A stretch of DNA of 64,000 nt, taken from positions 3,453,501-3,517,500 of the forward strand of contig NZ_CP098511.1 in assembly GCF_026222555.1 (NCBI RefSeq), in the 5' to 3' direction. The DNA comes from Aquimarina sp. ERC-38. Lineage in GTDB: Bacteria > Bacteroidota > Bacteroidia > Flavobacteriales > Flavobacteriaceae. Numbering within the stretch: position 1 is the first letter of the stretch; each line of letters starts with the position of its first letter. The notes beneath the pieces are model-generated. The model searched no databases, was not told the origin of the DNA, and was given only the letters and a program-made list of their open reading frames with translations. A program made the position numbers and the translations under genes. Positions 1-9,767 of the stretch are shown in pieces.

Positions 1-243
1 GAAACTTTTTAGAAAGAAAAAATAAAGAAGATTTGTCTTTGAGAAAGCTTTTTCCCAAAGGAAAGTGACATAAAGCAGAACATTATAGTACAAATATAGT
101 ATCAAGTAAAATAGTATCTATAATAAACTTTACGGGCTAGCAATGACTACAAGTATTCTAAATTTAATAAGGTTTAATGCGATATAGAAGTTTAAAAAAA
201 GGTATTTAAAAGTTCTGATGTCAATTAGCACTATCTCTAATAA
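1..243. other. Intergenic, no gene seen
   Basis: AT-rich window edge. I see no convincing ORF, RNA gene or repeat here. The upstream neighbour lies outside the window. Confidence 0.4.
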
Positions 244-279
244 AAACAGAAGGTTATCCATGTAGATAACCTTCTGTTT
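244..279 (-). terminator. Rho-independent terminator after the GH117 gene
   Basis: A perfect 15-bp inverted repeat (244-258 with 265-279) with a 6-nt loop. Read on the minus strand it is followed by a T-rich run (TTTTTATT). It lies about 40 bp past the stop codon of the GH117 gene. Confidence 0.8.
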
Positions 280-317
280 ATTAGGTAATGATAAAATTAT
301 ATTTTACAAACTACCGA

Positions 318-2378
318 TTACTTTTTTACAAAGCTAGAGGATATACTATCCCCGTTATTAGTTAAAGTCACAATGTATAATCCGGTTGTTAATTGGGATA
401 CTGCAATGGTGTTTTTTGTATTACTTATTTTTCCAGTTGTAAGGGCAACACCCTCCAGGTTATATATGGTATAATCTACTTCTTTACCTACATTAGCAAT
501 AGTTAGTAAATCAGTTGTAGGGTTAGGATATATATTAATGTCATTAGTAGAATCTTTAAGAAAACTTACCGTAGATAAGGTAGTAGAGACAGGTGCTAAA
601 ATAATCTTATCTAAGTTCCATTGCCAGATACTAGATCCGCTAGCGGTAATTCGCAGACGGTGCTGACCAGCGGTTAAATTAACCGTATTATCGTGTGTTA
701 CCTTTTGATAAGTATCCCATCCACCACTACTCGGGATATTAGTTAGTGCTAAGCTTACATTATCTATTTCAAACTGTACTTGTGCAGCTTCAGATAGGGT
801 TGCCACCTCATAAGTTAATTTATAGTCCCCGGTTTCAGGAATCGTAATTGTGTACTCAGCATTATCACCTGCATTTACAAAGTTTGTTCCTACACTTGAC
901 TTATTCATACCAAACCCGGGACCTCCAAATTCACTATCATCATAAGTTCCATTAGTACTTACAAAGGTTTCTGCCTCAATAATAAAGTTTTTATCGTCTT
1001 CGGGTGTTTGTACTATATCAAAACGCACTAAGAAATTTGAACCACCTTTTACCGATGGCCAATCATAACGATGCGCTAAACCCCATTGTACACCGTCTTT
1101 TGGCGAAGTACCTTCGTTTCCTGGTCGAAAAATACCCAGGGCTTCAGGAACGTCTTTTACTTTACCTTTTAATTCAAAATTTAATCCGTCTTCTGCAAAA
1201 AGAACGGTACCACGTTCGGGACCATCTAATTTGTTTATGATTGCCATACCTCCGTCATAATTCCATACGGCTACTTCGTGACCACTTGTAGTAATGGGAT
1301 TGTATTGAGATTTTATATAAGGACCGGTAGGCTTATCGGCAATAGCTACCCCCCATCGGATTTCGCGTTCCCCACAATAACGTTCTTCGCCCATACGTTC
1401 CCCTTTATAATAAAGGTAAAACTTGTTATCGTAAAACATTAAACAAGGGTCATGTACTTTATGACTATCAAAATCACCTTTAACGGTTGCATCTATACGA
1501 CTTGTAGAACCGTCCGCCCACTTTCCATTATCCGTTGCTCTTAAAATAGGTTCATCTAATTTGACCCAGGGTCCGTCAGGAGAATCAGCAACTGCCATGG
1601 CTACGTTATTTTTAACTCTTTCAATATAAGGCCATTGTACCGTTTGGTAGACCAAATAAAATTTACTTTGATGGACAAAAATTTCCGGAGTAAAAACAGA
1701 CTGATCATCAAAACGTCCTCTTACGCCTCGAGTCACTGCTGGTCCTTGCTCATCCCATTTAAAACCATCCTCTGAGGTAGCATAGTAAATGTCTGCATTG
1801 TCCCACGGAAAAACATTTGTATCACCATCTAGGTTAGCATCACCTCTAAACCAGGTTGATGGCTCAGTTAATTTATAGGTATACCAAACATAAAATTTGT
1901 TATTGTGCTTGATTACCGCGGTTGGATCTCTTCTGGTAAACTTGGCGTCTCTTTTTAAAGTTCCTGTAATATTTGATTCTGTCCATTCCATATTCCAAAC
2001 AGGATCATCAGGAACATTTGGGTTGTTATAATCCTTACAATCGTTTATATAACGCTCCCATCTTAGCGTAGCTACACTTTTTATTTTTGGTCGTAGAGCG
2101 ATAGACAAATTTGAGTCAGGCGCTAAATTTCTCAAATCTTCAAACATATAGCCATTTCTGTCTATTTGTAAGGTTCTGGTAGCATTTGAATTGACGGTTA
2201 TACTAAAAGCCCCAGCGCTATTCGTCGTAGTTGTTTGATTAGTTTCTACTAAAACAACAGAAGCGTTGGCAATAGGTGAATTTGTATTTTTATCTAGTAC
2301 GACGCCGCTATACGATTGATTTTGAGCTTGTACGAAGGTGATTCCTAAGAGGAATAAGGTAATAAGAAATTTTTTCAT
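318..2378 (-). CDS. Secreted GH117-family glycosidase with CBM6-like and T9SS domains
   Basis: 686 aa. Order of parts: Sec signal peptide (about 1-19), carboxypeptidase-regulatory-like beta domain (about 22-95), five-bladed propeller of the GH117 type (about 105-460), CBM6-like carbohydrate-binding domain (about 464-597) and a type A T9SS sorting domain (about 605-686, starting near NIYPNPT). GH117 signatures visible are RRDPTAV (D151), FDSHKVHDPC (D310) and SGHE (E368); the D310-E368 spacing matches the catalytic Asp/Glu pair known for the family. GH117 enzymes release 3,6-anhydro-L-galactose from agar oligosaccharides, but some members have other specificities and I cannot identify the acid/base His here, so the substrate is uncertain. 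The T9SS tail implies export across the outer membrane. It is monocistronic with its own terminator; no other agarase is nearby. Confidence 0.85.
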   Translation of the reverse strand: MKKFLITLFLLGITFVQAQNQSYSGVVLDKNTNSPIANASVVLVETNQTTTTNSAGAFSITVNSNATRTLQIDRNGYMFEDLRNLAPDSNLSIALRPKIKSVATLRWERYINDCKDYNNPNVPDDPVWNMEWTESNITGTLKRDAKFTRRDPTAVIKHNNKFYVWYTYKLTEPSTWFRGDANLDGDTNVFPWDNADIYYATSEDGFKWDEQGPAVTRGVRGRFDDQSVFTPEIFVHQSKFYLVYQTVQWPYIERVKNNVAMAVADSPDGPWVKLDEPILRATDNGKWADGSTSRIDATVKGDFDSHKVHDPCLMFYDNKFYLYYKGERMGEERYCGEREIRWGVAIADKPTGPYIKSQYNPITTSGHEVAVWNYDGGMAIINKLDGPERGTVLFAEDGLNFELKGKVKDVPEALGIFRPGNEGTSPKDGVQWGLAHRYDWPSVKGGSNFLVRFDIVQTPEDDKNFIIEAETFVSTNGTYDDSEFGGPGFGMNKSSVGTNFVNAGDNAEYTITIPETGDYKLTYEVATLSEAAQVQFEIDNVSLALTNIPSSGGWDTYQKVTHDNTVNLTAGQHRLRITASGSSIWQWNLDKIILAPVSTTLSTVSFLKDSTNDINIYPNPTTDLLTIANVGKEVDYTIYNLEGVALTTGKISNTKNTIAVSQLTTGLYIVTLTNNGDSISSSFVKK

Positions 2379-2533
2379 GATTTGCGATAGTTGGTTATCA
2401 TTTAAATTGTATCTATATATTGAACGAAATTATAATATATTTATTGGAATGAAAACAATATATACTGTTTTTGCTGATACTCTTTTTTTTTAACATCTGT
2501 ACACGATTAAAAATTTTTTTTTAGCCTTTTTCA

Positions 2534-2613
2534 TTAGTGTCTGGTAAAAATTCAAGACCCACCTGCAGACGGGCAGGTCGCTATCACTTCTAGCGTCAAG
2601 AATATAAGACTAA
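2534..2613. repeat. Dispersed repeat A, copy 1
   Basis: Begins ATTAGTGTCTGGTAAA and ends AAGACTAAT. Similar sequence recurs at 40069-40150, 51897-51957 and 61417-61498 (partly on the opposite strand), with degenerate pieces near 24909, 50063 and 50225. The middle carries a GC-rich hairpin (GACCCACCTGCAGACGGGCAGGTC). Confidence 0.75.
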
Positions 2614-2705
2614 TAGGTGCAATATTAAAAATAGATGCTTTGAAAATATGTAATTGTTGTTTTGAGTCTCATGTTTGGTATATATTAGAAACACCCTTAA
2701 AAACA

Positions 2706-2741
2706 AATAGCGAAATAACGGAAGCCAGTTATTTCGCTATT
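2706..2741 (-). terminator. Terminator-like hairpin downstream of the M57-like gene
   Basis: A perfect 14-bp inverted repeat (2706-2719 with 2728-2741), loop 8 nt. On the minus strand it is followed by TTGTTTTTAAG, so it can end minus-strand transcripts; the gene at 3023-3862 is the nearest candidate, about 280 bp upstream. Confidence 0.6.
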
Positions 2742-2822
2742 GATAAAGTTTGACTTACTACTTTGTAGTAACAATATGTTGTTATAGGAGTAGTAAAATA
2801 TTATAATTATCAGCCTCTGGCC

Positions 2823-3007
2823 ATTTAGGGAAAAAAGCGTCAATTCGAGTGTTTTTTCGTAATGAAATGAAGAAAAAATGTATCGAGAATAGCTTTTTTG
2901 ACTAAAATCCTTGTTCTCGATAGTTCTGCTGAACTAGCTGAAGTACACTTCTTCCTTTGGGCGAAGCACTCGAACTGACGGATTTTATAATTATATTTAT
3001 TCAAATG
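2823..3007. repeat. Dispersed nested-palindrome repeat B, copy 1
   Basis: 185 bp, nearly identical to 61545-61728 in the same orientation. Outer arms are CGTCAATTCGAGTG (2838-2851) and CACTCGAACTGACG (2967-2980), 13 of 14 complementary; inner arms TATCGAGAA (2881-2889) and TTCTCGATA (2914-2922) are perfect. It contains no ORF and looks like a non-autonomous or structured repeat. Confidence 0.8.
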
Positions 3008-3022
3008 TGTCACGGGTAATTA

Positions 3023-3862
3023 TCACCTACATCTAATACCAAACATCTGTTTTACCGCTACTCGATCGGTACTGGACAAGATAGGAAGAATACGTTCGGT
3101 TTGCGAAAAATCACCATTCATTACAGAAAATTTATCAGCTCCAAATCTAGTATTATTAATAAAGATATCACTATCCAATACTTTGCTGTTTCTATGTGAA
3201 AAACCAACCGTATGACCCAGTTCATGTGCTACAAGTTTAGCTATAAAGTCTACATTACTGGCATTTGGATTTCGTGCTGGTCGAACTTGCATCAATCGAA
3301 ACGGATTTAAATTTAAAAATTCACCTACCTGCACTCTACGACCAGGAGATAGTGCACTTCCTCCGGTACCAGCGAACCTGATAGTTACATCCGGGCGGGT
3401 ATTTACTAATTTAAAAAATAGCACATTATCGCTAACCTGATTCCAGGCTTTAATAGCTTTTGCAATAGCTCTCCCTGCGATAGAGTTAGGAGCAAAATTA
3501 CTTTTTACTCTTACGAAACGTGCTTTATCACAAGGCGTAACTATATTAAATCGACGGTGCCGCTGAGCAGCTTTTGTATCGATACCCGTATCAGCAGGTA
3601 AATCCTCGGCGATTACAGGATTTAAGATATCTTCCGGATACATCAAGATATCTCCTTCAACTTTGTAAAACTCACCTTCTTTAGTAACTGGAATAGTTTG
3701 TACATCAAAACCCAAATCTTCTAATCCAGCTAAAATGTTTTTTGGAACTTGTTCTTGTATTGGAGGTTGGACAGCATCAAAGGTTTCTTCTTGACAACTT
3801 GTAAGTGCTAGCATAGATAGCGCTATGCTACACAGGCTCATGCTTTTAAACATTGTTTTCAT
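3023..3862 (-). CDS. Predicted zinc metallopeptidase lipoprotein (M57/metzincin-like)
   Basis: 279 aa. The N-terminus is a lipoprotein signal with lipobox LTSC (C23). The zinc motif HELGHTVGFSH gives ligands H213, H217 and H223 with catalytic E214, the extended HExxHxxGxxH form of metzincins; the downstream SVMNGDF (M248) fits a Met-turn. The layout matches the Bacteroidota dual-action HEIGH family (peptidase M57). It is expected to be anchored in the outer membrane and act on proteins outside the cytoplasm; the substrate is unknown. It sits next to another HExxH lipoprotein (4018-5151) on the same strand, but the 155-bp gap leaves co-transcription uncertain. Confidence 0.8.
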   Translation of the reverse strand: MKTMFKSMSLCSIALSMLALTSCQEETFDAVQPPIQEQVPKNILAGLEDLGFDVQTIPVTKEGEFYKVEGDILMYPEDILNPVIAEDLPADTGIDTKAAQRHRRFNIVTPCDKARFVRVKSNFAPNSIAGRAIAKAIKAWNQVSDNVLFFKLVNTRPDVTIRFAGTGGSALSPGRRVQVGEFLNLNPFRLMQVRPARNPNASNVDFIAKLVAHELGHTVGFSHRNSKVLDSDIFINNTRFGADKFSVMNGDFSQTERILPILSSTDRVAVKQMFGIRCR

Positions 3863-4017
3863 AATAATAAATTTTTGTGTATTTCTGCAAGATAAATAAA
3901 TTACAAGTTGAAAAATAAATCCTTTACAAGTATTATATTTTTCCTACAAGAACCTATAAGCAGTACTCCCCTCCTATTTCAATTGAAACTATATAGTATG
4001 CTAAAGCTACATATACC

Positions 4018-5151
4018 TTATAAATTCATCCATTCTGCGGCTTTTCTTTGAATTTTTGCAAAGTCTACTGATGCTTTTGCGTTTTGTAATTGTTGATCCA
4101 ATTCTGCCTGGGACATATTAAAATAGGCTTCGGCAATTTCAAATTGATTTTTACCTTCTTCAATCTGAGTTTTTATATCCGGCACAAATTCTTTTAAAGC
4201 CAAATATGCTGAAGAACCTGTTTCATATTGTAGATTTTCCAATACTAACAATAAAATTTCCTGATTGGTAATCCCATAGTCATCGTCCGTTACACTCCCG
4301 AAGATAAAAGGCTCGTTTGCTCTGGCGGAAAACGCATTTCGTAAAGCTATTTTTTCCATATATCGAGCGGTTCCTTCCCCTTTTTCGCCGTCTGAAGTAA
4401 TATCAGTACCAGTAATTACATTCTCTGCACTTCTGATTGCTACATATTGCTTTAACTTTTCTTCTAATTGAACAGTATTTAGGTTTCCGTTGGGAAAGTC
4501 TTTAAATATTTGGTGAACCAGTGATTTATATTCATAGTACTGTTGGTTAGGACTAGGAATTAAAGATGGACCATAAGAAGCCCAATCCTCTTGATAAATA
4601 TGAAAAATCTCATGAACTATAAAGTCAATACTTCCTAAAACTTGCATATCGGGATTAAAAAAACCACCGGGATAGGTCGCTAATCTTCTACCAGCAGTTA
4701 CCTCTTCATCGGTATACACTTGTATATAGTACACACTGTTCTCATCGATAGTAAAGTCAAAATCATAAGTTCCATTACCCTCACTTCCCATAATAAGATT
4801 AAAAGCTTCTTTTGCCTGGGTATCGTATCTAACTACGTTTAAACCTGCACTTTCCTCATCTGGTATAGCGACGGCCCCCATAATGGTGGATTGAGGATTG
4901 ACCACATAACCTTCATAGGTATCGTCTTCTTCATTCTTACGAATTAAATACATAGGTTTATCTGCTAGTGTATAACCTGGCCAAATAGCTTCTTCTATTA
5001 AGGCATCATCTACCGCCTTAATTTGAGAAAATAATTGAGTATGTACAGGATTGTCACCTTCTTCTACTTCGATAATATCCTCTTCATCAAAACAGCTTCC
5101 TAAGATTAAAGCCAAAACAAAAAATTTCAATAGGTTTACATTTACTTTCAT
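4018..5151 (-). CDS. HExxH-containing lipoprotein, putative zinc peptidase
   Basis: 377 aa. Signal peptide ending in lipobox LGSC (C20), followed by an acidic linker. A single zinc-peptidase-like motif VHEIFHIYQEDW (H180, E181, H184) is present; a third zinc ligand is not obvious, and an Asp/Glu further on would be needed as in gluzincins. The C-terminal third is helical and polar. I do not recognise a named family. The product is probably a surface or periplasmic lipoprotein of the cell envelope. Its pairing with the M57-like lipoprotein suggests related roles, but this rests on position only. Confidence 0.6.
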   Translation of the reverse strand: MKVNVNLLKFFVLALILGSCFDEEDIIEVEEGDNPVHTQLFSQIKAVDDALIEEAIWPGYTLADKPMYLIRKNEEDDTYEGYVVNPQSTIMGAVAIPDEESAGLNVVRYDTQAKEAFNLIMGSEGNGTYDFDFTIDENSVYYIQVYTDEEVTAGRRLATYPGGFFNPDMQVLGSIDFIVHEIFHIYQEDWASYGPSLIPSPNQQYYEYKSLVHQIFKDFPNGNLNTVQLEEKLKQYVAIRSAENVITGTDITSDGEKGEGTARYMEKIALRNAFSARANEPFIFGSVTDDDYGITNQEILLLVLENLQYETGSSAYLALKEFVPDIKTQIEEGKNQFEIAEAYFNMSQAELDQQLQNAKASVDFAKIQRKAAEWMNL

Positions 5152-5532
5152 TATTTATATTTTATAAGTTTTTCTTAAGACAAACTATTTTTACCAAACA
5201 CGTAATAAAAAATTAAAAAATATGATATACAATTGTAAACTATTAATTTTTAATTATTTACAAATAGATTAGGCTTTAGTTTACAATAGCGTAGCGTAGA
5301 TAATTCTAATTAATATAAATCAATCCCATCCCCAGTCCTCCCAGAAGAGAAAGTAACTAAAAGTCCTCTCCTTTGGAAAGGATTTAGGATAGGATAGATA
5401 GCTCTAAATAATATAGTTGGGTCAATTTTGATACATCTACGCTATTTTAAACTAGAGCCATATGATAGAGTCAATAAATAGAGAGTACTGGATTATTTTA
5501 GAATTATTTAACTTTACCGCATATTCGTAAAA
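5152..5532. other. Intergenic region upstream of the ECF operon
   Basis: AT-rich and without a convincing gene. At about 5332-5394 a stretch with AGTCCTCTCCTTTGGAAAGG resembles low-complexity intergenic repeats seen in Bacteroidota. A promoter-like TAACTTTA (5509-5516, one mismatch to TAnnTTTG) lies 16 bp before the sigma-factor start codon. Confidence 0.4.
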
Positions 5533-6126
5533 ATGGAAGATGCGCTGCTTGTTGAACAATTCAAACAAGGTAACTTAAAGAGTTATGAAGTACTGTACAA
5601 GAAGTATCACAAAGTGCTGGTACTTTATGCTAAACAGTTTGTAAATGACTTACAGATTGCAGAAAATATCGTACAAGATACCTTTGTAACCCTTTATGAA
5701 AAACGCGATGCTTTGCAAATTCATACTTCCTTTAAATCCTTTATGTATACAGTAGTACGTAATAATTGTCTTAATTATCTTAAAAGGGAAAGCAAAATTC
5801 TTGTAAACTCAGATATTTCAAATGAGCTGCCAACTCATGAAGAAAGTGAGCATACCATAACTAAACTAGAAATGGCAGAAAAATTACATCGAGCCATCAA
5901 TCAATTACCACAACAGAATCAACAAATTTTTAAATTAAGTAAATACAGAGGTTTGACTAACGAAGAAATTTCAGAAAAACTGGGTCTTACCAAGCGTACG
6001 GTGGAAACTCATATTAGTAACGCACTTAAAAAGTTAAGGGCAACCTTAACCATGATGGTTATAATACTTATAAATTTTATAACTTTAATTTACGTGTTGT
6101 TTATTTCAAATTTGTCATATCTATAA
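5533..6126 (+). CDS. ECF RNA polymerase sigma factor, FecI-like
   Basis: 197 aa. Regions sigma2 (about 1-85, with YAKQFVNDLQIAENIVQDTF) and sigma4 (about 110-165, helix-turn-helix around LTNEEISEKLGLTKRTVETH) are both present. The last 25 residues are strongly hydrophobic and could associate with the membrane. It heads a four-gene operon: sigma factor, FecR-type anti-sigma (10-bp gap), TonB-dependent receptor (1-nt overlap) and DUF4249 lipoprotein (2-bp gap). By analogy with FecIRA-type systems it should be released when the receptor binds its ligand and should transcribe this operon. Confidence 0.9.
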   Translation: MEDALLVEQFKQGNLKSYEVLYKKYHKVLVLYAKQFVNDLQIAENIVQDTFVTLYEKRDALQIHTSFKSFMYTVVRNNCLNYLKRESKILVNSDISNELPTHEESEHTITKLEMAEKLHRAINQLPQQNQQIFKLSKYRGLTNEEISEKLGLTKRTVETHISNALKKLRATLTMMVIILINFITLIYVLFISNLSYL

Positions 6127-6136
6127 AGAGGTCCTT

Positions 6137-7111
6137 ATGAACGAAAATTACTCAAATATAAACGATACGACCCTCTACCGTTATTTGGAAGAATCTACCT
6201 CAGCGCAAGAAAAAACTCAGGTAGAAAACTGGATAGAATCCAGTGATACCAATCGTGCGCAATTTGAAGAAGTTAAGAAAATCTGGGAGCTTTCTACGAT
6301 CACCGAAGATTTTGAGCAACTGGATACAGACACGAGCTGGAATAGTGTTCAACAGCGTATACTGGAAAAAGAAGGCTTGCATGGTAAAAAATCAAAATTT
6401 TCCATGCTTTGGAAAGTTGCTGCAGTTCTAATTTTATTATTTAGTGTTAGTATACCGTTCTTGTACAACCGCTCAACGACACTGGTGGCAGATAGCACTA
6501 AAGAATTTGTACTACCAGACAATTCTCAGGTCTGGTTAAAGAAAGGAAGCCAATTAACCTATCACAAAACTTTTAATGATGCTACCCGAGAGGTAGCATT
6601 AGAAGGAGAAGGCTATTTTATCGTTAAAAAGAATAAAGAAAAGCCATTTTCTATCCAATTGGGTCCTACCACTACCACCGTTCTGGGAACTGAATTTAAC
6701 TTAAAGAAGCAGGATCAAACAGATATGGTGTCTCTGACACTAATAGAAGGTAGCGTACAATTTGCAAATGATAAAGAGTCAAAACTAATCAAACCGGGAG
6801 AAACCATTACGACTACTTCAAACGGGAAACTATCGGTAAGTTCTACCAGTAATCCAAATGTAGATTCCTGGAGAACTAAAATTTTGAAGTTTGAACAAAC
6901 TGAACTTTCTCAGGTTATTCAAAATATAGTAAATACCTACGATACCAAAATAGAAATTGCTAATAAAGAACTTCTTAGCTGTAAACTTACCGCTACCTTT
7001 GAAAAACAGTCTATAGATGAAGTTATAGAGGCCCTGGTTTTATTATATCAATTTTCAGTAGAAAAAGAAGCTAATGTAATACGATTAACAAACGGACGTT
7101 GTACGTCTTGA
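6137..7111 (+). CDS. FecR-family anti-sigma factor
   Basis: 324 aa. Cytoplasmic N-terminal sigma-binding part (1-88), one membrane span (about 90-110, WKVAAVLILLFSVSIPFLY), then the periplasmic FecR domain (about 115-245) and the C-terminal DUF4974-type domain that contacts the receptor's STN domain. Its stop codon overlaps the receptor's ATG in the sequence TGATG, indicating translational coupling. Confidence 0.9.
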   Translation: MNENYSNINDTTLYRYLEESTSAQEKTQVENWIESSDTNRAQFEEVKKIWELSTITEDFEQLDTDTSWNSVQQRILEKEGLHGKKSKFSMLWKVAAVLILLFSVSIPFLYNRSTTLVADSTKEFVLPDNSQVWLKKGSQLTYHKTFNDATREVALEGEGYFIVKKNKEKPFSIQLGPTTTTVLGTEFNLKKQDQTDMVSLTLIEGSVQFANDKESKLIKPGETITTTSNGKLSVSSTSNPNVDSWRTKILKFEQTELSQVIQNIVNTYDTKIEIANKELLSCKLTATFEKQSIDEVIEALVLLYQFSVEKEANVIRLTNGRCTS

Positions 7112-9765
7112 TGCAGTATTATTATCGTTACATATCATCTTTTATACTGATCGTATGGATACCGGTCCTTTGTATTTCTCAAACCGATGTAAATGCTTTA
7201 CTTTCTCAAAAACAAAGCTTAACGGCTGTAAACCAAAGCTTGCAAGAGGTGCTAAACCAATTGGAAAGAAAGGGAGGTGTTACATTTGCCTATGCAGAAA
7301 ATACGGTGGATTTACAACGTATGGTTTCTATAGATATAAAACAAAAACCAATACTGGATATACTTCAACAACTATTTTCTGAGTCCGGATATGCCTTTAA
7401 AAACATAGGGAAACAGATACTAATTTATAAAGAAATTAGTAAAGAATCTGTAGTTTTAAATGGTTATGTCAAAGAAAAAAATTCAAGAGAGTCGTTATCA
7501 GAAGCAACTATCTATCTTCCGGAATTACAAATAGGTACTATTACCAACAACTATGGCTTTTTCTCTATAAAAATACCTAAGGGTACCTATGAAGTAGTAA
7601 CCTCAACCTTAAGCTATCAAGAGAATAGGCAGGTTATAATAATGGACGCTGATAAAGAAGTAATTATAGCATTAGATATTGTACCGGAAACTATGGATGA
7701 AGTTGTAATTACCGCTTCATCATATGATAAGCCAGGTGCATCCGTACGAATGTCTAACCTTAGATTAACCAGTAACCAACTTGAAATTACTCCGGTAGTA
7801 CTAGGCGAAAAAGATATATTCAAAACAATGCAATTATTACCGGGAATACAATCCGGTACAGAAGGGAGTGCACAGGTTTTAGTAAGAGGAGGTTCCCCGG
7901 ATCAAAACCTAACTATTCTGGATGAAGCTACGGTTTATAATTCCAATCATTTATTCGGATTCATATCTGTTTACAACGTAGATGCCGTAAAGTCTACTAA
8001 AGTATATAAAGGAGCTTTTCCAGCCAGTTACGGGGGCAGGCTATCCAGTGTGACCAATATTACTATGAAAGATGGTAATAAAGAAAGCTTTTCCGGTGCT
8101 TTCAATATCGGTTTATTGTCATCATCTTTTCTACTGGAAGGTCCAATTCAAAAAAACAAAACTTCTTTTATATTCAGTGGCAGACGTAGTTTTGCCGATC
8201 TTTTGATAAGACCTTTTCAACAGAATAATAGTAACCCAGCAAATTTATATTTCTATGACATGAATGTAAAACTGCATCATATTCTAAATAAGCGTAATAA
8301 TCTCTACATAAGCAGTTATTTTGGCGAAGACGCTTTTACTACAAGTTCAGAAGAACAGACAAGGCATATAGAACAAAGTTTGAGTTGGGGTAACGTAACA
8401 ACTACCGCCCGGTGGAATCATCAGTATAGTAATAGCTTATTTTCTAACCTCTCTTTAATTTACAGTAATTATAACCTAAAGGCAGGATATAAAGGGGTGG
8501 TAAATACGGAAAATAATAACCAAAATGAGTTTCAAGCCTTTTCCAGAATCAATGATTATAGTATAAAAGCTTCGTTTGACTATTATCCTAATTTAGTACA
8601 TAGTATTAATTTTGGATTAGAAAGTACGCTTCATAAGTTTGTCCCGGAACGTAAGCAATTGTCCTTACAGACAGGTACCATATCTTCAAACGAACAACGA
8701 TTAAATTCGCTGGAAAGTGCTATTTATATAGAAGATCAACTTTCGCTTTCACAAAAATTAACCGCTATCCTGGGGGCACGAGGTAATTACTTTGCTATTG
8801 ATCGTTTTAATACATTTTCTTTTGAACCCCGTTTATCCTTGGCTTATCAGTTTAAACCAAATTATACCTGGAAAGCTTCTTATACCAGAATGAATCAATT
8901 TGTTCATCTGTTATCAAACTCAGGAACCGGATTACCTACGGATTTATGGGTTAGTTCTACCCGCAATGTAGCCCCACAACAAGCACAACAATACGTATTA
9001 GGGGTTGCAAAGGACTTTACTAATACTGGTTATTCTCTGGAAGTTGAAGGGTATTATAAAGAAATGAACAATATCATCGCCTATAAAGAGAATGCTTCTT
9101 TCCTCAATATACAAAATTTACAAACCGGACAGAATGTAAATTGGGAAGATAACATCACTTCCGGTAAAGGCTGGGCTTATGGAATGGAATGGTTGTTAAG
9201 AAAGCAAAAAGGCAAATTGCAGGGCTGGTTAGGCTATACCCTCTCTTGGTCAGAAAGGCAATTTGATGAATTAAATCGAGGGAAACTTTTTTTTGACAAA
9301 TACGATCAACGACATAATATTGCTCTGGTAAGTACCTACACCCCCTCAGAAAAAGTTACCTGGTCTGCTTCCTGGATTTATCGTTCAGGTATTAATTTTA
9401 CCGTTCCTGATTTTGAAAGTCCATCGGTTAACAATGACTTCTCCATTGGGATAGGTTCCCCCGATTTTCTAGGAGATGCTACGGATACCTTTACAACACA
9501 GCGAAATAACATACGAGGAGAAGCAACACATAGATTGAACCTGGGGGTACAATTTCATAAGAAAACTAAAAAAAATAACCTACGTACCTGGCAATTTTCT
9601 ATTTACAATATATACGCCCGTAAAAACCCTTTTTATTATTACGTCAGTGATGGTAATTCAAGTCCTATTGGGATAGGAAATTCTAGTCAAACGCTTGAAA
9701 AGTCTTTAAGGCGCGTATCAGTCCTTGTTTTTATTCCTTCTATTAATTACTCTTATACATTTTAA
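7111..9765 (+). CDS. TonB-dependent outer-membrane receptor with STN domain
   Basis: 884 aa from the ATG at 7111; an upstream TTG at 7099 is in frame, but the ATG overlapping the fecR stop is preferred because the signal peptide follows it directly. Domains: signal peptide, STN signalling domain (about 25-110), carboxypeptidase-like domain (about 115-200), plug (about 220-320, with VLVRGGSPDQNL) and a 22-strand beta-barrel to an aromatic C-terminus (YSYTF). The STN domain and the sigma/anti-sigma neighbours mark it as a signal-transducing transporter. The ligand is unknown; there is no SusD homologue, so a polysaccharide locus is not supported. Confidence 0.9.
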   Translation: MQYYYRYISSFILIVWIPVLCISQTDVNALLSQKQSLTAVNQSLQEVLNQLERKGGVTFAYAENTVDLQRMVSIDIKQKPILDILQQLFSESGYAFKNIGKQILIYKEISKESVVLNGYVKEKNSRESLSEATIYLPELQIGTITNNYGFFSIKIPKGTYEVVTSTLSYQENRQVIIMDADKEVIIALDIVPETMDEVVITASSYDKPGASVRMSNLRLTSNQLEITPVVLGEKDIFKTMQLLPGIQSGTEGSAQVLVRGGSPDQNLTILDEATVYNSNHLFGFISVYNVDAVKSTKVYKGAFPASYGGRLSSVTNITMKDGNKESFSGAFNIGLLSSSFLLEGPIQKNKTSFIFSGRRSFADLLIRPFQQNNSNPANLYFYDMNVKLHHILNKRNNLYISSYFGEDAFTTSSEEQTRHIEQSLSWGNVTTTARWNHQYSNSLFSNLSLIYSNYNLKAGYKGVVNTENNNQNEFQAFSRINDYSIKASFDYYPNLVHSINFGLESTLHKFVPERKQLSLQTGTISSNEQRLNSLESAIYIEDQLSLSQKLTAILGARGNYFAIDRFNTFSFEPRLSLAYQFKPNYTWKASYTRMNQFVHLLSNSGTGLPTDLWVSSTRNVAPQQAQQYVLGVAKDFTNTGYSLEVEGYYKEMNNIIAYKENASFLNIQNLQTGQNVNWEDNITSGKGWAYGMEWLLRKQKGKLQGWLGYTLSWSERQFDELNRGKLFFDKYDQRHNIALVSTYTPSEKVTWSASWIYRSGINFTVPDFESPSVNNDFSIGIGSPDFLGDATDTFTTQRNNIRGEATHRLNLGVQFHKKTKKNNLRTWQFSIYNIYARKNPFYYYVSDGNSSPIGIGNSSQTLEKSLRRVSVLVFIPSINYSYTF

Positions 9766-9767
9766 TA

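Noticed and set aside
5332..5394. CRISPR-like or transposon remnant before the ECF operon
   Set aside because: Only one copy of a CTCCTTTGG-type low-complexity segment; no spacing pattern or termini.
7099..7113. TTG start at 7099 for the TonB receptor
   Set aside because: The ATG at 7111 overlaps the fecR stop and precedes the signal peptide directly.
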